DNA from: Methylobacterium durans | Lineage (GTDB): Bacteria > Pseudomonadota > Alphaproteobacteria > Rhizobiales > Beijerinckiaceae | Reading direction: 5' to 3' | Assembly (NCBI RefSeq): GCF_003173715.1 | Contig: NZ_CP029550.1 | Span: 620,001-684,000 of the forward strand | Length of the DNA: 64,000 nucleotides | In this document: positions 1 through 9,141 of the stretch, one piece after another | Numbering within the stretch: position 1 is the first letter of the stretch | Layout of the letters: each line of letters opens with the position of its first letter | Program-made: the position numbers and the translations under genes | Notes under the pieces: model-generated | Told to the model about the DNA's origin: nothing | Databases searched by the model: none | The model's input: the letters and a program-made list of their open reading frames with translations, nothing else

Positions 1-424
1 TCCAATCGAGGGAAACGACCTCGACCGGCATGGGCTTCACGTCCGCCGGCAGCGGCCGCGAGGCGTCGATGCGCGAGAGCGGCCGGAACGGATCGAGGGT
101 GTGGGTGCTGATCCAGGTGAGCGCACCGAGGGCAATGATGATCACGAGCGGCGCTGCCCAGATCACCACCTCGAGCTGCGTCGAGTGGTGCCAGTCCGGA
201 TCGTATTTGGCCTGCGTGTTCGAGGCCCGGTAGCGCCACGCGAAGAACAGCGTCAGGGCGATCACCGGCAGGATGATCAGGAGCATCAGCCCGGTCGAGG
301 CGATCACGAGGTCGCGCTGGCGGGCGGCGATGTCGCCCGAGGGCTGCATCACGACCATGTTGCAGCCGGCGAGCAGGCCGAGCAGGGGGACCAGCGCGAG
401 GGCGCGGAGCAATCTTGGACGCAT
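1..424 (-). CDS. cyoA: Cytochrome bo3-type ubiquinol oxidase subunit II, N-terminal part (runs off the window)
   Basis: Reading the minus strand from the ATG at 424 gives about 141 residues before the window edge. The start is a lipoprotein signal with the lipobox LAGC near residues 18-21. Two membrane spans follow, around residues 38-60 and 86-108. Between them lies the DPDWHHST stretch and after them THTLDP and PVEVVSLDW, all typical of CyoA. The subunit is a membrane-anchored lipoprotein of the haem-copper quinol oxidase; unlike cytochrome c oxidase subunit II, the CyoA type normally lacks CuA ligands, but that region is outside the window. It is divergent from the MFS gene at 728. Family assignment is strong; the gene is partial only because of the window edge. 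Confidence 0.92.
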   Translation of the reverse strand, partial: MRPRLLRALALVPLLGLLAGCNMVVMQPSGDIAARQRDLVIASTGLMLLIILPVIALTLFFAWRYRASNTQAKYDPDWHHSTQLEVVIWAAPLVIIIALGALTWISTHTLDPFRPLSRIDASRPLPADVKPMPVEVVSLDW

Positions 425-727
425 CAGATCGAGTCGATGAGGGGCCGGAGCGGCGCAGGCACCCGGATGCGGCGCCTGCGAAGACGCCCCGGGAATCGCG
501 CGGCTTTACTGCGCTGCAGCATGTGGCTAAGGCAAGTGCCCGGATGTCTCACCTGCGGGCGCCGCGGGCATGGCAGGGTTGAACAGCCCGGATATGGACC
601 CGGTGCGTTCCGCGTGCATCTAGGCGCGTCGCTGCGCCGCCGTACCCGGTGCGCGCGGTCGCGCCATCATTCCCGTTTCCGGAAACGGCGGCCCGTTTCC
701 GTCGCTTCAGAGAGCGACCTTCCGACG
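425..727. other. Divergent intergenic region between cyoA and the MFS gene
   Basis: About 300 bases separate the two divergent starts and should hold both promoters. The plus frame stays open through here and through cyoA, but that is a GC-rich shadow with no coding character. I see no clear operator or consensus promoter. Confidence 0.5.
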
Positions 728-2062
728 ATGAGCTCAGATTCCGCTGCGCCCACCTCCGACGCGCTCGAGCGCGACGCCCACCTCGCCTCGACCGACCATA
801 AGGTCGAGCCGAGCGAGATCGCCATGGGCGTCATCATCGGCCGAACCTCGGAGTTCTTCGATTTTTTCGTGTTCGGCATCGCCTCGGTGCTGGTCTTCCC
901 GAAGGTGTTCTTCCCCTTCGCCGATCCGCTGACGGCGACGCTCTACGCCTTCGGCATCTTCGCGCTCGCCTTCGTCGCCCGCCCGATCGGCTCAGTGCTC
1001 TTCATGGAGATCGACCGGCGCCACGGTCGCGGCGTGAAGCTGACGATCGCGCTGTTCCTGCTCGGCTTCTCGACCGCGGCGATCAGCTTCCTGCCGGGCT
1101 ACGACCACTTGGGCGTGACGGCGATCGTCCTGCTGGCGGCCTTCCGCATCGGCCAGGGCCTCGCCCTCGGCGGCGCCTGGGACGGCCTCGCCTCCCTGCT
1201 CGCCCTGAACGCGCCGGAGGGCCGCCGCGGCTGGTACGCGGCGATGCCGCAGCTCGGCGCGCCGCTCGGATTCATGCTCGCGAGCGCCCTGTTCTCGTTC
1301 TTCCTCGCCAACCTGACGCCCGAGGACTTCCTCGACTGGGGCTGGCGCTACCCGTTTTACGTCGCCTTCGCGGTGAACGTCGTCGCGCTCTTCGCGCGCC
1401 TGCGCCTCGTCGCCACGGACGAGTTCGTCAATCTCCTCCAGACCCGTGAACTGGAGCCCGTGCCGGTGCTCGAACTTCTCCGGGTGCACTGGCGCCACGT
1501 TCTCATCGCCGCCTTCGTGCCTCTGGCGAGCTTCGCGCTCTTCCACCTCGTCACGATCTTCCCGATCAGCTGGATCACGCTGTTCACGCAGCGCTCCGCG
1601 GGCGAGTTTCTGATGGTGCAGTTCGCCGGCGCCACCATGGCGGCCGGCGCGATCCTGGCCTCAGGCCTGATGGCGGATCAGATCGGGCGGCGTACCATGC
1701 TCGCCATCTGCGCCGGACTGATCGCGCTCTTCGCGGTCGGCTCGATCCTCGCGCCGCTCCTGTTCGGCGACAGCATGGCCGGGCAGACCGTCTACGTGGT
1801 CGTCGGCTTCGGGCTCCTCGGCCTGTCCTACGGGCAGACGGCCGGCGCCGTGTCCTCGAACTTCGGCGCCCGCTACCGCTACACGGGCTCGGCGCTGAGC
1901 TCCGATCTCGCCTGGGTGGTCGGTGCCGGCTTCGCGCCGCTCGTGGTGCTCAGCCTGTCGAGCCGGTACGGGCTCGCCTGCGTTGGACTCTACCTGCTGT
2001 CCGGCGCCGTCGCGACACTCGTCGCGCTCGGCGTCAACAAGCTGAAGGCACGCGCCGCCTGA
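728..2062 (+). CDS. MFS transporter, metabolite:H+ symporter (MHS) type
   Basis: This 444-residue protein should be a 12-span inner-membrane symporter of the major facilitator superfamily. Its N-terminus (GRTSEFFDFFVFG) is the MHS-type opening seen in ShiA/KgtP/ProP relatives. A loop-2 motif A variant (DRRHGRG) follows around residues 97-103, and a second copy (DQIGRR) lies in the C-terminal half. I chose the ATG at 728 because upstream residues are a read-through of noncoding DNA; no strong ribosome site is visible. It is divergent from cyoA. The substrate cannot be read from sequence. A short GC palindrome with arms 2052-2060 and 2062-2070 overlaps the stop codon and may help terminate transcription. 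Confidence 0.88.
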   Translation: MSSDSAAPTSDALERDAHLASTDHKVEPSEIAMGVIIGRTSEFFDFFVFGIASVLVFPKVFFPFADPLTATLYAFGIFALAFVARPIGSVLFMEIDRRHGRGVKLTIALFLLGFSTAAISFLPGYDHLGVTAIVLLAAFRIGQGLALGGAWDGLASLLALNAPEGRRGWYAAMPQLGAPLGFMLASALFSFFLANLTPEDFLDWGWRYPFYVAFAVNVVALFARLRLVATDEFVNLLQTRELEPVPVLELLRVHWRHVLIAAFVPLASFALFHLVTIFPISWITLFTQRSAGEFLMVQFAGATMAAGAILASGLMADQIGRRTMLAICAGLIALFAVGSILAPLLFGDSMAGQTVYVVVGFGLLGLSYGQTAGAVSSNFGARYRYTGSALSSDLAWVVGAGFAPLVVLSLSSRYGLACVGLYLLSGAVATLVALGVNKLKARAA

Positions 2063-2097
2063 GGCGGCGCCCTGAGGAACTTCGCCCGCGGGCGCGC

Positions 2098-2871
2098 TCA
2101 GTCTCCCGCAGGCACCGGATCCGGGCAGGTCGATAGGCCGTCGAGGTCGAGATAGGTCGGATCGAAGTCGGCGAAATCGTGTATCCGCGGCACGTCCGGG
2201 ATGACGAGGCGGTGCCGCTGCCAGACGATGAGGTCCTGCTTGCGCAACGCCTGAAGGATGCGGTTGATGTGGACGTGCGAGATCCCGAGCGCGTCCGCCA
2301 GATCCACCTGCGACAGCGCGAGTTCGCAGCTGTTCTCGTCGGCGAGGCCCACCGCCTGCAGGCAGGCGAGCACCTCGCACAGGAGGTGGGCAAGCCGCTG
2401 CATCCCCGGCCGGCTATCGTTTACCAGCCACTCGCGCGAGCGATTCAATTCGGCCAGCGCGAGCCACCAGAGGGCGCGGTTGAGGCTGGGATGCCGGTTG
2501 ATCAGATCGTGCAGCGCGGCGCGGGAAACCTCGACCACGGAGCAGCGGGTGAGAATGCCGATGCGCCACTCGAGCCCGTGACGGTTCGTGGGCGGGATCC
2601 GGCAGAGGTCGCCGGGAAGGACGAAGGACACGATGCGGCGGGTCCCATCCACCAGGGTCTTGTAGCGGCAGGCGACCCCGCTCATCAGAAGATAGATGCG
2701 CTCCGCATCCTGGTCGGGGACGATGTCGTGACGTGCCGCCAGAGTCCGCGCGTCCTGCGTCAATGCCGAGAGGGCCTGCCGTTCGTCCTCCGACAAAGGG
2801 CCCGCATGCTCCAGCTTCCGAATGAAGGGATTGCTCAACACCTGACCGCACGCTGCCTCGGCGAACAGCAT
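2098..2871 (-). CDS. Crp/Fnr family transcriptional regulator
   Basis: The 257-residue product has a cyclic-nucleotide-binding-type beta barrel at about residues 25-140, with the family features LPGDLC and RRIVSFVLPGD. A winged helix-turn-helix follows at about 185-230 (LSQVDLADALGISHVHINRILQAL). There are no clustered N-terminal cysteines like those of oxygen-sensing Fnr, so the ligand is unknown. It converges with the MFS gene (35 bases between stops). Rhizobiales carry many such paralogues. The start is the first ATG in the frame; an IS701 element begins about 200 bases upstream and may affect its promoter. Confidence 0.88.
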   Translation of the reverse strand: MLFAEAACGQVLSNPFIRKLEHAGPLSEDERQALSALTQDARTLAARHDIVPDQDAERIYLLMSGVACRYKTLVDGTRRIVSFVLPGDLCRIPPTNRHGLEWRIGILTRCSVVEVSRAALHDLINRHPSLNRALWWLALAELNRSREWLVNDSRPGMQRLAHLLCEVLACLQAVGLADENSCELALSQVDLADALGISHVHINRILQALRKQDLIVWQRHRLVIPDVPRIHDFADFDPTYLDLDGLSTCPDPVPAGD

Positions 2872-3072
2872 AGCTTAGCGTCGGCGATGTGATCAACGGG
2901 CCCGCCACCGTAGGTGGTACGCCTGGGCAATTGTTTCGGAACGGGATCGACGCCGGCAGACGAATGGACCCCGGCCGAGGATCTCCGATAGCGATGCCGG
3001 CCTGCGGGCATCGCTATCGTCGGTTGTGAAATTCGTGCGCCCGAGCCTCCTCGCCGACCAGACCGGCTCTAG

Positions 3073-4474
3073 CATTACAGTTGCAGGGTGAGGCTCCTAT
3101 CTGAGTGGTTTCGGATGGGAGAGCGCGATGTCCTCAACCTCGCTCGAATCGACGCTGGAGCTCTGGTCGACGACACTGCGGCAGGCCAAGCAGCGCATCC
3201 GCCCGCTGTTTGCCGCCCCGAGCGTCGCCGCCTCCGCCAACGCCTTCCTCGATGGCCTACTCGGGGGTGAGCGGCGCAAGACCGGCTGGATGCGCGCTGA
3301 AGCTGCTGGTGATCCAGGCCCCTGGCGCCAGCAGGCTGTCCTCGGTCGCACGCACTGGGACGCGGAGGCGCTGCGGGATGTGGTGCGCGACTACGTCCTC
3401 GAGACGCTCGGCTCTCCCGACGCGGTGGTGGTGATCGACGAAACCGGCTTCCTGAAGCAGGGCAGAGCCTCGTGCGGTGTGGGCCGGCAGTACACGGGCT
3501 CAGCTGGCAAGATCACCAACTGCCAGATCGGGGTGTTTGCCGCCTACGTCTCGGATCAGGGCCACGCCTTCATCGATCGTCAGCTGTACCTGCCCAAAGC
3601 CTGGGCCGGAGACCCGGCTCGAAGGCGGGCGGCGCATGTGCCCGAGGCCATCACCTTTGCCACCAAGCCGCAGCTGGCGCTGGCCATGATCGAGCGGGCA
3701 ATAAAGGCAGAGGTGCCGTTTGCCTGGGTTGCGGCTGACAGCATCTACGGGGTTGGCGAGATCGAGCTGGCGCTGCGCCGTGCGTACAAGGGCTACGTGC
3801 TCGGTGTCACGGGTCAGCATCGGTTCTGGTCCTGGGACCAAAACCTCGACGTTGCGGGCACCGCCGAGGAGATCGCCAAGGATCTCTCCGAGACAGACTG
3901 GATCCGGCTCTCGGCCGGATCTGGCACGAAGGGACCGCGCCTGTTCGACTGGGCCTACCTGCCGCTGGCCACGCTGCCGGCGGATGCGCTCGACGCCGCT
4001 CTTGATCAGAGCGTGTGGACGCGCGGCCTGCTCGTGCGGCGCAGCCTGTCGGACGGGAGCTTCTCCTACTTCACCACTTGGTGCCCGGCCGGCACGCCGG
4101 TGCAGACGCTGGTGGCTGTGGAGGGGCGGCGCTGGGCGATCGAGGACGCGTTCGAGACGGCCAAGACGGAGCTCGGGCTGGCCCACAACGAGAGCCGTTC
4201 GTGGCACGGCTGGCACCGGCACGTCAGCTTGGTGATGCTGGCTTTTGCGATGTTGGCGCGGGTGCGCCGGCTGGCCAACGGAGCGCCCCCAAAAACGCCG
4301 CTCATCGCCAAGCTCGCAGGTACCGTGGTCCATCCAGGAGATCCGGCGCGTGGCGATGCGGCTGGCGCAGCGGCGCATTGAGCCCGCGCTCGTGCTCGCT
4401 TGGTCAGCCTGGCGGCGCGCCCACCAAGCTGCCGCCCGACAGGCGCACCTCAGAACGAAACTGCAACTGTAATG
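3073..4474 (+). mobile_element. IS701-family insertion sequence, copy 1 (1402 bp)
   Basis: The element begins CATTACAGTTGCAG and ends with the perfect 14-base inverse. It is flanked by the 4-base direct repeat CTAG at 3069-3072 and 4475-4478, which fits the YTAR target preference of IS701. It carries one transposase. A second copy of exactly the same length lies at 18420-19821, with TTAG duplications, so the ends are defined by comparison. It inserted about 30 bases beyond the stop of the convergent PepSY gene and does not break a recognisable gene. Confidence 0.95.
3128..4381 (+). CDS. IS701-family DDE transposase, copy 1 (C-terminus frameshifted)
   Basis: The 417-residue ORF holds the DDE core: D104 in VVIDETG, D204 in AADSIYG and E339 in WAIEDAFETAKTELG. 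A ribosome site (GGGAGAG) precedes the ATG. The last 25 residues do not look like the family. The usual IS701 tail (WSIQEIRRVAMRLAQRR ending in RTKLQL) is encoded in the +1 frame up to the stop at 4470-4472, at the very end of the element. The frame change falls between the CCCCCAAAAA run at 4286-4295 and about 4325. The other copy has the same change, so it predates their duplication or is a frameshift site. Catalytic residues are intact, so activity is possible. Confidence 0.9.
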   Translation: MSSTSLESTLELWSTTLRQAKQRIRPLFAAPSVAASANAFLDGLLGGERRKTGWMRAEAAGDPGPWRQQAVLGRTHWDAEALRDVVRDYVLETLGSPDAVVVIDETGFLKQGRASCGVGRQYTGSAGKITNCQIGVFAAYVSDQGHAFIDRQLYLPKAWAGDPARRRAAHVPEAITFATKPQLALAMIERAIKAEVPFAWVAADSIYGVGEIELALRRAYKGYVLGVTGQHRFWSWDQNLDVAGTAEEIAKDLSETDWIRLSAGSGTKGPRLFDWAYLPLATLPADALDAALDQSVWTRGLLVRRSLSDGSFSYFTTWCPAGTPVQTLVAVEGRRWAIEDAFETAKTELGLAHNESRSWHGWHRHVSLVMLAFAMLARVRRLANGAPPKTPLIAKLAGTVVHPGDPARGDAAGAAAH

Positions 4475-4503
4475 CTAGGCGGAAGGGATGGCGCAGGTGA
4501 GGC

Positions 4504-5067
4504 TCAGTCGCCGACGACCTTTCCGTCCGGCCCAACCTTCACCTCCTGCGAGCGATCCGCGAGTGCGACGGAGATTTCGTACTGCACCGCGTTGCCGTCG
4601 CGCTCGACCTCAGCCTCGTAGGCCTTGCCGCCGCCGGCTTTGCGCTCGGCGATCGCGATCGCGTCCTTCAGAGAGGTCTTGGCGTTCTGGAAGTCAGCTG
4701 TCTTGAGGCGGGTGAAATACCGCTCGATCGGCTGGTTCTCGCTCTTGTAGACGTCGCCCGTGTCGGCATTGATCCCGTACTCGACGAGCTTGCCGTCGGG
4801 ATACACCACCTTGATGCTATAATGCGCGGGGTTCTTGCCGTCGGCCTTCTCGAAATCGGCGTCGATCGCGCGGCCCTTGTCGCCCTGGCTCTCGGCCTTG
4901 GTCAGCGCGTCGGCGAGGCTGACCTTCGCCAGCTTGGCGATCTGGAACTCCTTCATGTCGCTGCTGGCCTGATTGGCCGGCGGATTCGTGGCCGCGGGCG
5001 CCTGCGCGACGGCGAGGCTCGTCGTGAGCGCCAGGAGGCCGGCGGCGGTGGCAAGACGGGTGAGCAT
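4504..5067 (-). CDS. Secreted PepSY-domain protein
   Basis: The ATG at 5067 has an AAGGA ribosome site and opens a signal peptide (MLTRLATAAGLLALTTSLAVAQA). Two PepSY-like units follow, roughly residues 38-110 and 118-183, each with the pattern of an alanine/lysine helix and then a short beta hairpin (YGINADTGDV; VKVGPDGKVV). The product is 187 residues and should be periplasmic. PepSY domains are often found as inhibitors or partners of periplasmic enzymes, but the partner is unknown here. The upstream ORF extension to 5109 is out-competed by the signal-peptide start. Confidence 0.85.
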   Translation of the reverse strand: MLTRLATAAGLLALTTSLAVAQAPAATNPPANQASSDMKEFQIAKLAKVSLADALTKAESQGDKGRAIDADFEKADGKNPAHYSIKVVYPDGKLVEYGINADTGDVYKSENQPIERYFTRLKTADFQNAKTSLKDAIAIAERKAGGGKAYEAEVERDGNAVQYEISVALADRSQEVKVGPDGKVVGD

Positions 5068-5431
5068 GGCGGGTGTCCTTTTCGAGGATTCGTTTTCGGA
5101 CGTCAGCAACGTTCGGCCGCTCCGCTTGGTTGCCCGCGCATCGCCGCGCGGCCACCGCGCCGGATCGCAGGCCGTCGAAGCGCCCTCCGGGCCCGGTTCT
5201 GGCGCTCTCTCGCTACGTCGTCTTCGGTCCGATGCGCGTGGGGGGCCGAGCGCTTTGACGCGCTTCCGACGGAGTGGAAGATCCCCGGGCTCGCCGATCA
5301 GCCACAGCGGCTCGTCTTGAGAACCGAATATGTGAAGATGTTCCGAGTAAGCCGTGCGACAGAATTGTATTAACCTGGATCAATTCCGATGCGGCAAGCT
5401 ATGGGCACGATTTTTTGAGCACACGCACGGC

Positions 5432-5457
5432 GGAACTTCGGATGAAGTCGAGGCTTT
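5432..5457 (+). promoter_or_regulatory. Possible EcfG-type general stress promoter of the DUF892 gene
   Basis: GGAAC at 5432-5436 is followed, after 17 bases, by CTTT at 5454-5457. This is one mismatch from the alphaproteobacterial EcfG consensus GGAAC-N16/17-CGTT, about 40 bases before the start codon. DUF892 proteins are often stress-induced. The match is short and could be chance. Confidence 0.3.
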
Positions 5458-5497
5458 GCGACTTGGAAATCGACGATCACCAGAGAGGACACCTCAC

Positions 5498-6007
5498 ATG
5501 GCTTCGGATACGCGCGACATCTACGTCACGGCACTGAAGAACACCCACGCTCTGGAGATGCAGGCTCTGCAGATCATGGAGCGGCAGGTCGAGCGCCTGC
5601 AGCGCTATCCCGAGATGGAGGAGGCCCTACGCCGCCACATCGAGGAGACGCACGGTCAGCGCGCGCGCCTTGAGGAGGCCCTTCAGGCTGTCGGCGACAG
5701 CCCGTCCACCATCAAGGAAGGCATCCTCGGCTTCGTCGGAAACATGATGGCGCTCGGCCACACGCCGGCCCAGGACGAGATCTTGAAGAACACCTACGCC
5801 AATCACGCCTTCGAGAATTTCGAGATCGCGGCCTACGAGTCCTTGCTGACGATCTGCGAGGTGGCTGGCCAGCGCGGGAGCGTCACCGGGTTCCAGCAAT
5901 CGCTGCAAGAGGAAGAGGCGATGGCGCGCAAGGTGCGGGATCTCGTCGGGCCGACGACCCGCCGCTACGTCGCACTCACCAGCGCCGGCGAGAAGGCGGA
6001 CCGGTAG
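5498..6007 (+). CDS. YciE/DUF892 ferritin-like stress protein
   Basis: The start at 5498 follows AGAGAGGAC and gives a 169-residue all-helical protein. Family features are the opening DIYVTALKNTHALEMQALQIM, then HIEETHGQ, HTPAQDEILKNTYANHAFENFE and a closing helix (QEEEAMARKVRDL). Glu and His residues are spaced as in two-iron ferritin-like four-helix bundles. Members are cytoplasmic and linked to envelope or osmotic stress; the biochemical role is poorly known. It converges with the helicase gene 20 bases on. A longer frame upstream from 5354 has no support. Confidence 0.9.
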   Translation: MASDTRDIYVTALKNTHALEMQALQIMERQVERLQRYPEMEEALRRHIEETHGQRARLEEALQAVGDSPSTIKEGILGFVGNMMALGHTPAQDEILKNTYANHAFENFEIAAYESLLTICEVAGQRGSVTGFQQSLQEEEAMARKVRDLVGPTTRRYVALTSAGEKADR

Positions 6008-6028
6008 ATCGTCGCAGCCACGGGCCGG

Positions 6029-7741
6029 TCAGGACGTCCGCGACTTCTTTCCCACGACGCGCGCGTGCTTTCCGGCACGGGGGCTCTTGAAGCCCTTCGG
6101 ACCCGGCCTGTCGACGGGCGAGGCATCGCCCGCCAGCGCCACCACCTGAATTTCGGGCGAGCCGTTGCGGGCGAAGGTCGCCGCGAAGCGGGAGGCGGCG
6201 CCCCCACGAACCTCGAACTTCGTCTCGCGCTCGAAGATGCGGATCGCGCCGATCTCCTGGCGGTCGACACCGCCGCGCCGGGTCAGGAGCGGAAGCAGCC
6301 GGCGCGGATCGGCATTGTCCCGTCGTCCGAGGTTCAGCCGGAACCAGACGGCCGGTCCCATCGCGGCGATGCGCTCGGCATCCATCGGGTCGAAGCGCGG
6401 GTTCGACGAGCCGCGCCGGCCCGGAACCTCGCCCGGATCCGTGACGTCCTCGGGTGCCGGCAGACGCGAGCGGTAGACCCGGGCGAGCGCGGCGGCGAGG
6501 TCCTTCGGCTCGATCTGCGCCAGAAGCTGCTCGGCCAAAGCCAAATCCTCTTCCATCGGCGCGTCCGTGAACAGCGGGTCCGAGAGCATCCGCTCGCCGT
6601 CGAGGCGCCGGACTTCGTCCGCCGTGGGCGGTCCGCTCCACTCGGGGGCGATCTTGGCGATGGCGAGCATCTGCTCGGCGCGGCGCCGGCGGGAATTCGG
6701 CACGAGGAGCACGCTGGTGCCCTTGCGCCCGGCACGCCCGGTCCGGCCGCTCCGGTGCTGCAGGACCTCCGCGTCGTGGGGCAGATCGGCGTGGATGACG
6801 AGGCTCAGCGTCGGCAGGTCGATGCCGCGCGCGGCGACGTCGGTCGCCACGCAGACCCGCGCCCGCCCGTCGCGGAGCGCCTGGAGCGCAGCGTTACGCT
6901 CGCCCTGGCCGAGTTCGCCGGAGAGGGCGACGACCGAGAACCCGCGTTCGGTCAGCACCGCCTGGAGATGGCGCACGGCGTTGCGGGTGTTGCAGAACAC
7001 GATCGCGGTCGGGGCGTCGGCCTCGCGCAGGACATTCAGCACCACGTGCTCGATCTCGCGGGGCACCACGCGGATGGCGCGGTAGGTGATATCGGCGTGG
7101 CCCTGCTCCTGGCCCTTCACGGCGATCCGCAGGGCGTCCCGCTGGTAGCGCTCGGCCAGGGTCGCGATGGCCTTCGGCATCGTCGCGGAGAACAGGAGCG
7201 TGCGGCGCTCGCCGGGCGTGGCCGAGAGGATGAACTCAAGATCGTCGCGAAAGCCGAGATCGAGCATCTCGTCCGCCTCGTCGAGGACGACCGCCCGCAG
7301 GGCGTCGGTGACGAGGTTGCGGCGCTCGATGTGATCGCGCAGGCGGCCCGGCGTCCCGACCACGATGTGCGCGCCCTCCATCAGGAAGCGGCTCTCCCGG
7401 CGCGGATCCATGCCGCCGACGCAGGCAACGACGCGCGCGCCGGCCGCAGCGTAGAGCCAAGACAATTCGCGGTGGACCTGGAGCGCCAGTTCGCGCGTCG
7501 GGGCGATCACGAGGGCAAGCGGGGCCGCGGGCGGCGGAAGGCTCTCCGCCTCGCCGAGCAGCGTGCCGGCGATCGCGAGCCCGTAGGCCACCGTCTTGCC
7601 GGAGCCGGTCTGCGCGGAGACGAGGAGATCGCGGCCGCCCGCCTCGGCCTCCAGGACGGCGGCCTGGACAGGCGTCGGCTCGTCGTAGGCGCGCTCGGTG
7701 AGCGCCCGCGCGATCGGGGCGGGCAGGGTCGGGAAAGGCAA
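6029..7741 (-). CDS. DEAD-box RNA helicase with DbpA/CsdA-type C-terminal RNA-binding domain
   Basis: All helicase motifs are present in order: Q motif (EPTPVQ), Walker A (AQTGSGKT), PTRELALQ, GTPGR, DEAD (VLDEADEMLDLGF), SAT, the C-lobe VFCNTR, ATDVAARGIDLP and HRSGRTGRAG. A C-terminal fold follows (WFRLNLGRRDNADPRRLLPLL ... IFERETKFEV) like the DbpA RNA-binding domain. The tail is basic. Such enzymes unwind short RNA duplexes in ribosome assembly or RNA decay. The TTG at 7741, with GAAAG just upstream and starting LPFPTLP, matches the family N-terminus and gives 570 residues. The frame is open to a TTG at 7894, but that extension has no helicase similarity and no ribosome site. Confidence 0.92.
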   Translation of the reverse strand: MPFPTLPAPIARALTERAYDEPTPVQAAVLEAEAGGRDLLVSAQTGSGKTVAYGLAIAGTLLGEAESLPPPAAPLALVIAPTRELALQVHRELSWLYAAAGARVVACVGGMDPRRESRFLMEGAHIVVGTPGRLRDHIERRNLVTDALRAVVLDEADEMLDLGFRDDLEFILSATPGERRTLLFSATMPKAIATLAERYQRDALRIAVKGQEQGHADITYRAIRVVPREIEHVVLNVLREADAPTAIVFCNTRNAVRHLQAVLTERGFSVVALSGELGQGERNAALQALRDGRARVCVATDVAARGIDLPTLSLVIHADLPHDAEVLQHRSGRTGRAGRKGTSVLLVPNSRRRRAEQMLAIAKIAPEWSGPPTADEVRRLDGERMLSDPLFTDAPMEEDLALAEQLLAQIEPKDLAAALARVYRSRLPAPEDVTDPGEVPGRRGSSNPRFDPMDAERIAAMGPAVWFRLNLGRRDNADPRRLLPLLTRRGGVDRQEIGAIRIFERETKFEVRGGAASRFAATFARNGSPEIQVVALAGDASPVDRPGPKGFKSPRAGKHARVVGKKSRTS

Positions 7742-7965
7742 GGTCGAACTTTCAGCATCGGCGGCGCCCGTCCGGCGCAGAGCGCGGAGCGGGGCGGAGG
7801 GCCGGTCTCGAATCGGTTGCGGAACCCGCGCTTCTACCTGCAGTGGGCCCCGCGCGCCAGAGTCGGTGCTGCATGGGCCGGTTGCAACGCACAAGCACGC
7901 TTTCGTGAGCGGTCTGCGCCGGCGCAGATTTTCTCAGGGCCGCACCTGTCGCCTCGGGCGTCCCG

Positions 7966-9117
7966 ATGGCAGAAGGCGCAGGCCGTCACGATACGGACGG
8001 ACTCAAAACTTGGAAGACGGACGGGCTGATGGGTGGAATCTTGCGGTTGGCGGTGGCCTGGGCGACGGTCGGCGCCTTCGCGTGGTTCGGCAAGGACTGG
8101 CTCGGCGATCTCGGCTCGCCGCTCTGGGCCACGGGGCTGTTCCTGTGGCTCCTCGGCGCCATCGTCTGGTCGGCCTTCGGCGTGGTGCACGAGGCGGAGG
8201 AACTCGCCGAGATGCTGGGCGAGCCGCTCGGCACGCTGATCCTGACGCTCTCGATCGTGATCATCGAGGTGGCCCTCGTCTCGGCGGTGATGCTGTCGGC
8301 CAAGGATGCGCCGACGCTCGGGCGCGACACCATGTTCGCCGTCCTGATGATCGTGCTCAACGGCGTGGTCGGGCTCGGCCTCCTCATCGGCGGCCTGCGC
8401 CACCACCAGCAAACCTACAACCTCCAGGGGGCGTCCGCTTTCCTCGCGGTGCTGATTCCGCTCAGCACGATCGCGCTCATCATCCCGAACTTCACGACCT
8501 CGACCACGGACGGCACCCTGACGCGTTTCCAGGCGATCACCTTCTCGGTTTTCACCGTCGCCCTCTACGCCGTCTTCCTGCTGATCCAGACCGGGCGGCA
8601 CCGCGACTTCTTCATGGATGCGGCCGCGCGGAAGGAGACGGAGGCGACCGAGCGGCCGGGCGCCGGCCCGATCCTGCGCCACACGTTCCTTCTCCTCGCC
8701 AACATCCTGCCGATCGTCCTGCTCTCGAAGAGCCTCGCCGCGATCCTCGATCACGGTATCGCCGCGCTCGGCGCGCCCTCCGCGCTCGGCGGCGTGCTGA
8801 TCGCCGCCATCGTGTTCACGCCGGAGGCGATATCGGCCCTCAAGGCGGTGGCCCGCAACGAGCTTCAACGCGCGATCAACCTCTGCCTCGGCGCCGCGAC
8901 CTCGACGATCGGGCTCACGGTACCGGCGATCCTGGCGGTCGGCCTGCTGACAGGCCAGACCGTCGTGCTGGGCCTGAAGCCGACGGAGATGACCCTCCTC
9001 ACCATCACGCTGATCCTGAGCACGCTGACCTTCTCAGGCCTGCGCACCACGGTGCTGGAGGGTGCGGTGCACCTGATCGTGTTCTTCGTCTACCTCGTGC
9101 TGATCTTCAGCCCGTGA
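7966..9117 (+). CDS. chaA: ChaA-type calcium/proton (ionic) antiporter
   Basis: The 383-residue membrane protein has about 11 hydrophobic segments. It carries the two alpha repeats of the CaCA superfamily: HEAEELAEMLGEPLGTLILTLS in the N-half and the FTPEAISALKAVARNELQRAIN with CLGAATSTIGLT in the C-half. The acidic residues of these repeats bind the cation. The family exchanges Ca2+ or Na+/K+ for protons across the inner membrane. It is divergent from the helicase gene, with about 220 bases between the preferred starts. No strong ribosome site is visible before 7966; an in-frame ATG at 8029 could be used instead. Confidence 0.9.
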   Translation: MAEGAGRHDTDGLKTWKTDGLMGGILRLAVAWATVGAFAWFGKDWLGDLGSPLWATGLFLWLLGAIVWSAFGVVHEAEELAEMLGEPLGTLILTLSIVIIEVALVSAVMLSAKDAPTLGRDTMFAVLMIVLNGVVGLGLLIGGLRHHQQTYNLQGASAFLAVLIPLSTIALIIPNFTTSTTDGTLTRFQAITFSVFTVALYAVFLLIQTGRHRDFFMDAAARKETEATERPGAGPILRHTFLLLANILPIVLLSKSLAAILDHGIAALGAPSALGGVLIAAIVFTPEAISALKAVARNELQRAINLCLGAATSTIGLTVPAILAVGLLTGQTVVLGLKPTEMTLLTITLILSTLTFSGLRTTVLEGAVHLIVFFVYLVLIFSP

Positions 9118-9141
9118 GGGTGCACCCCTGATCGCGACCGC

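Noticed and set aside
101..727. N-terminal extension of the MFS frame back to 101
   Set aside because: It is antisense to cyoA and then noncoding; the family N-terminus begins near 728.
6065..8029. A 654-codon frame antisense to the DEAD-box helicase
   Set aside because: No domain likeness; the opposite strand has every helicase motif.
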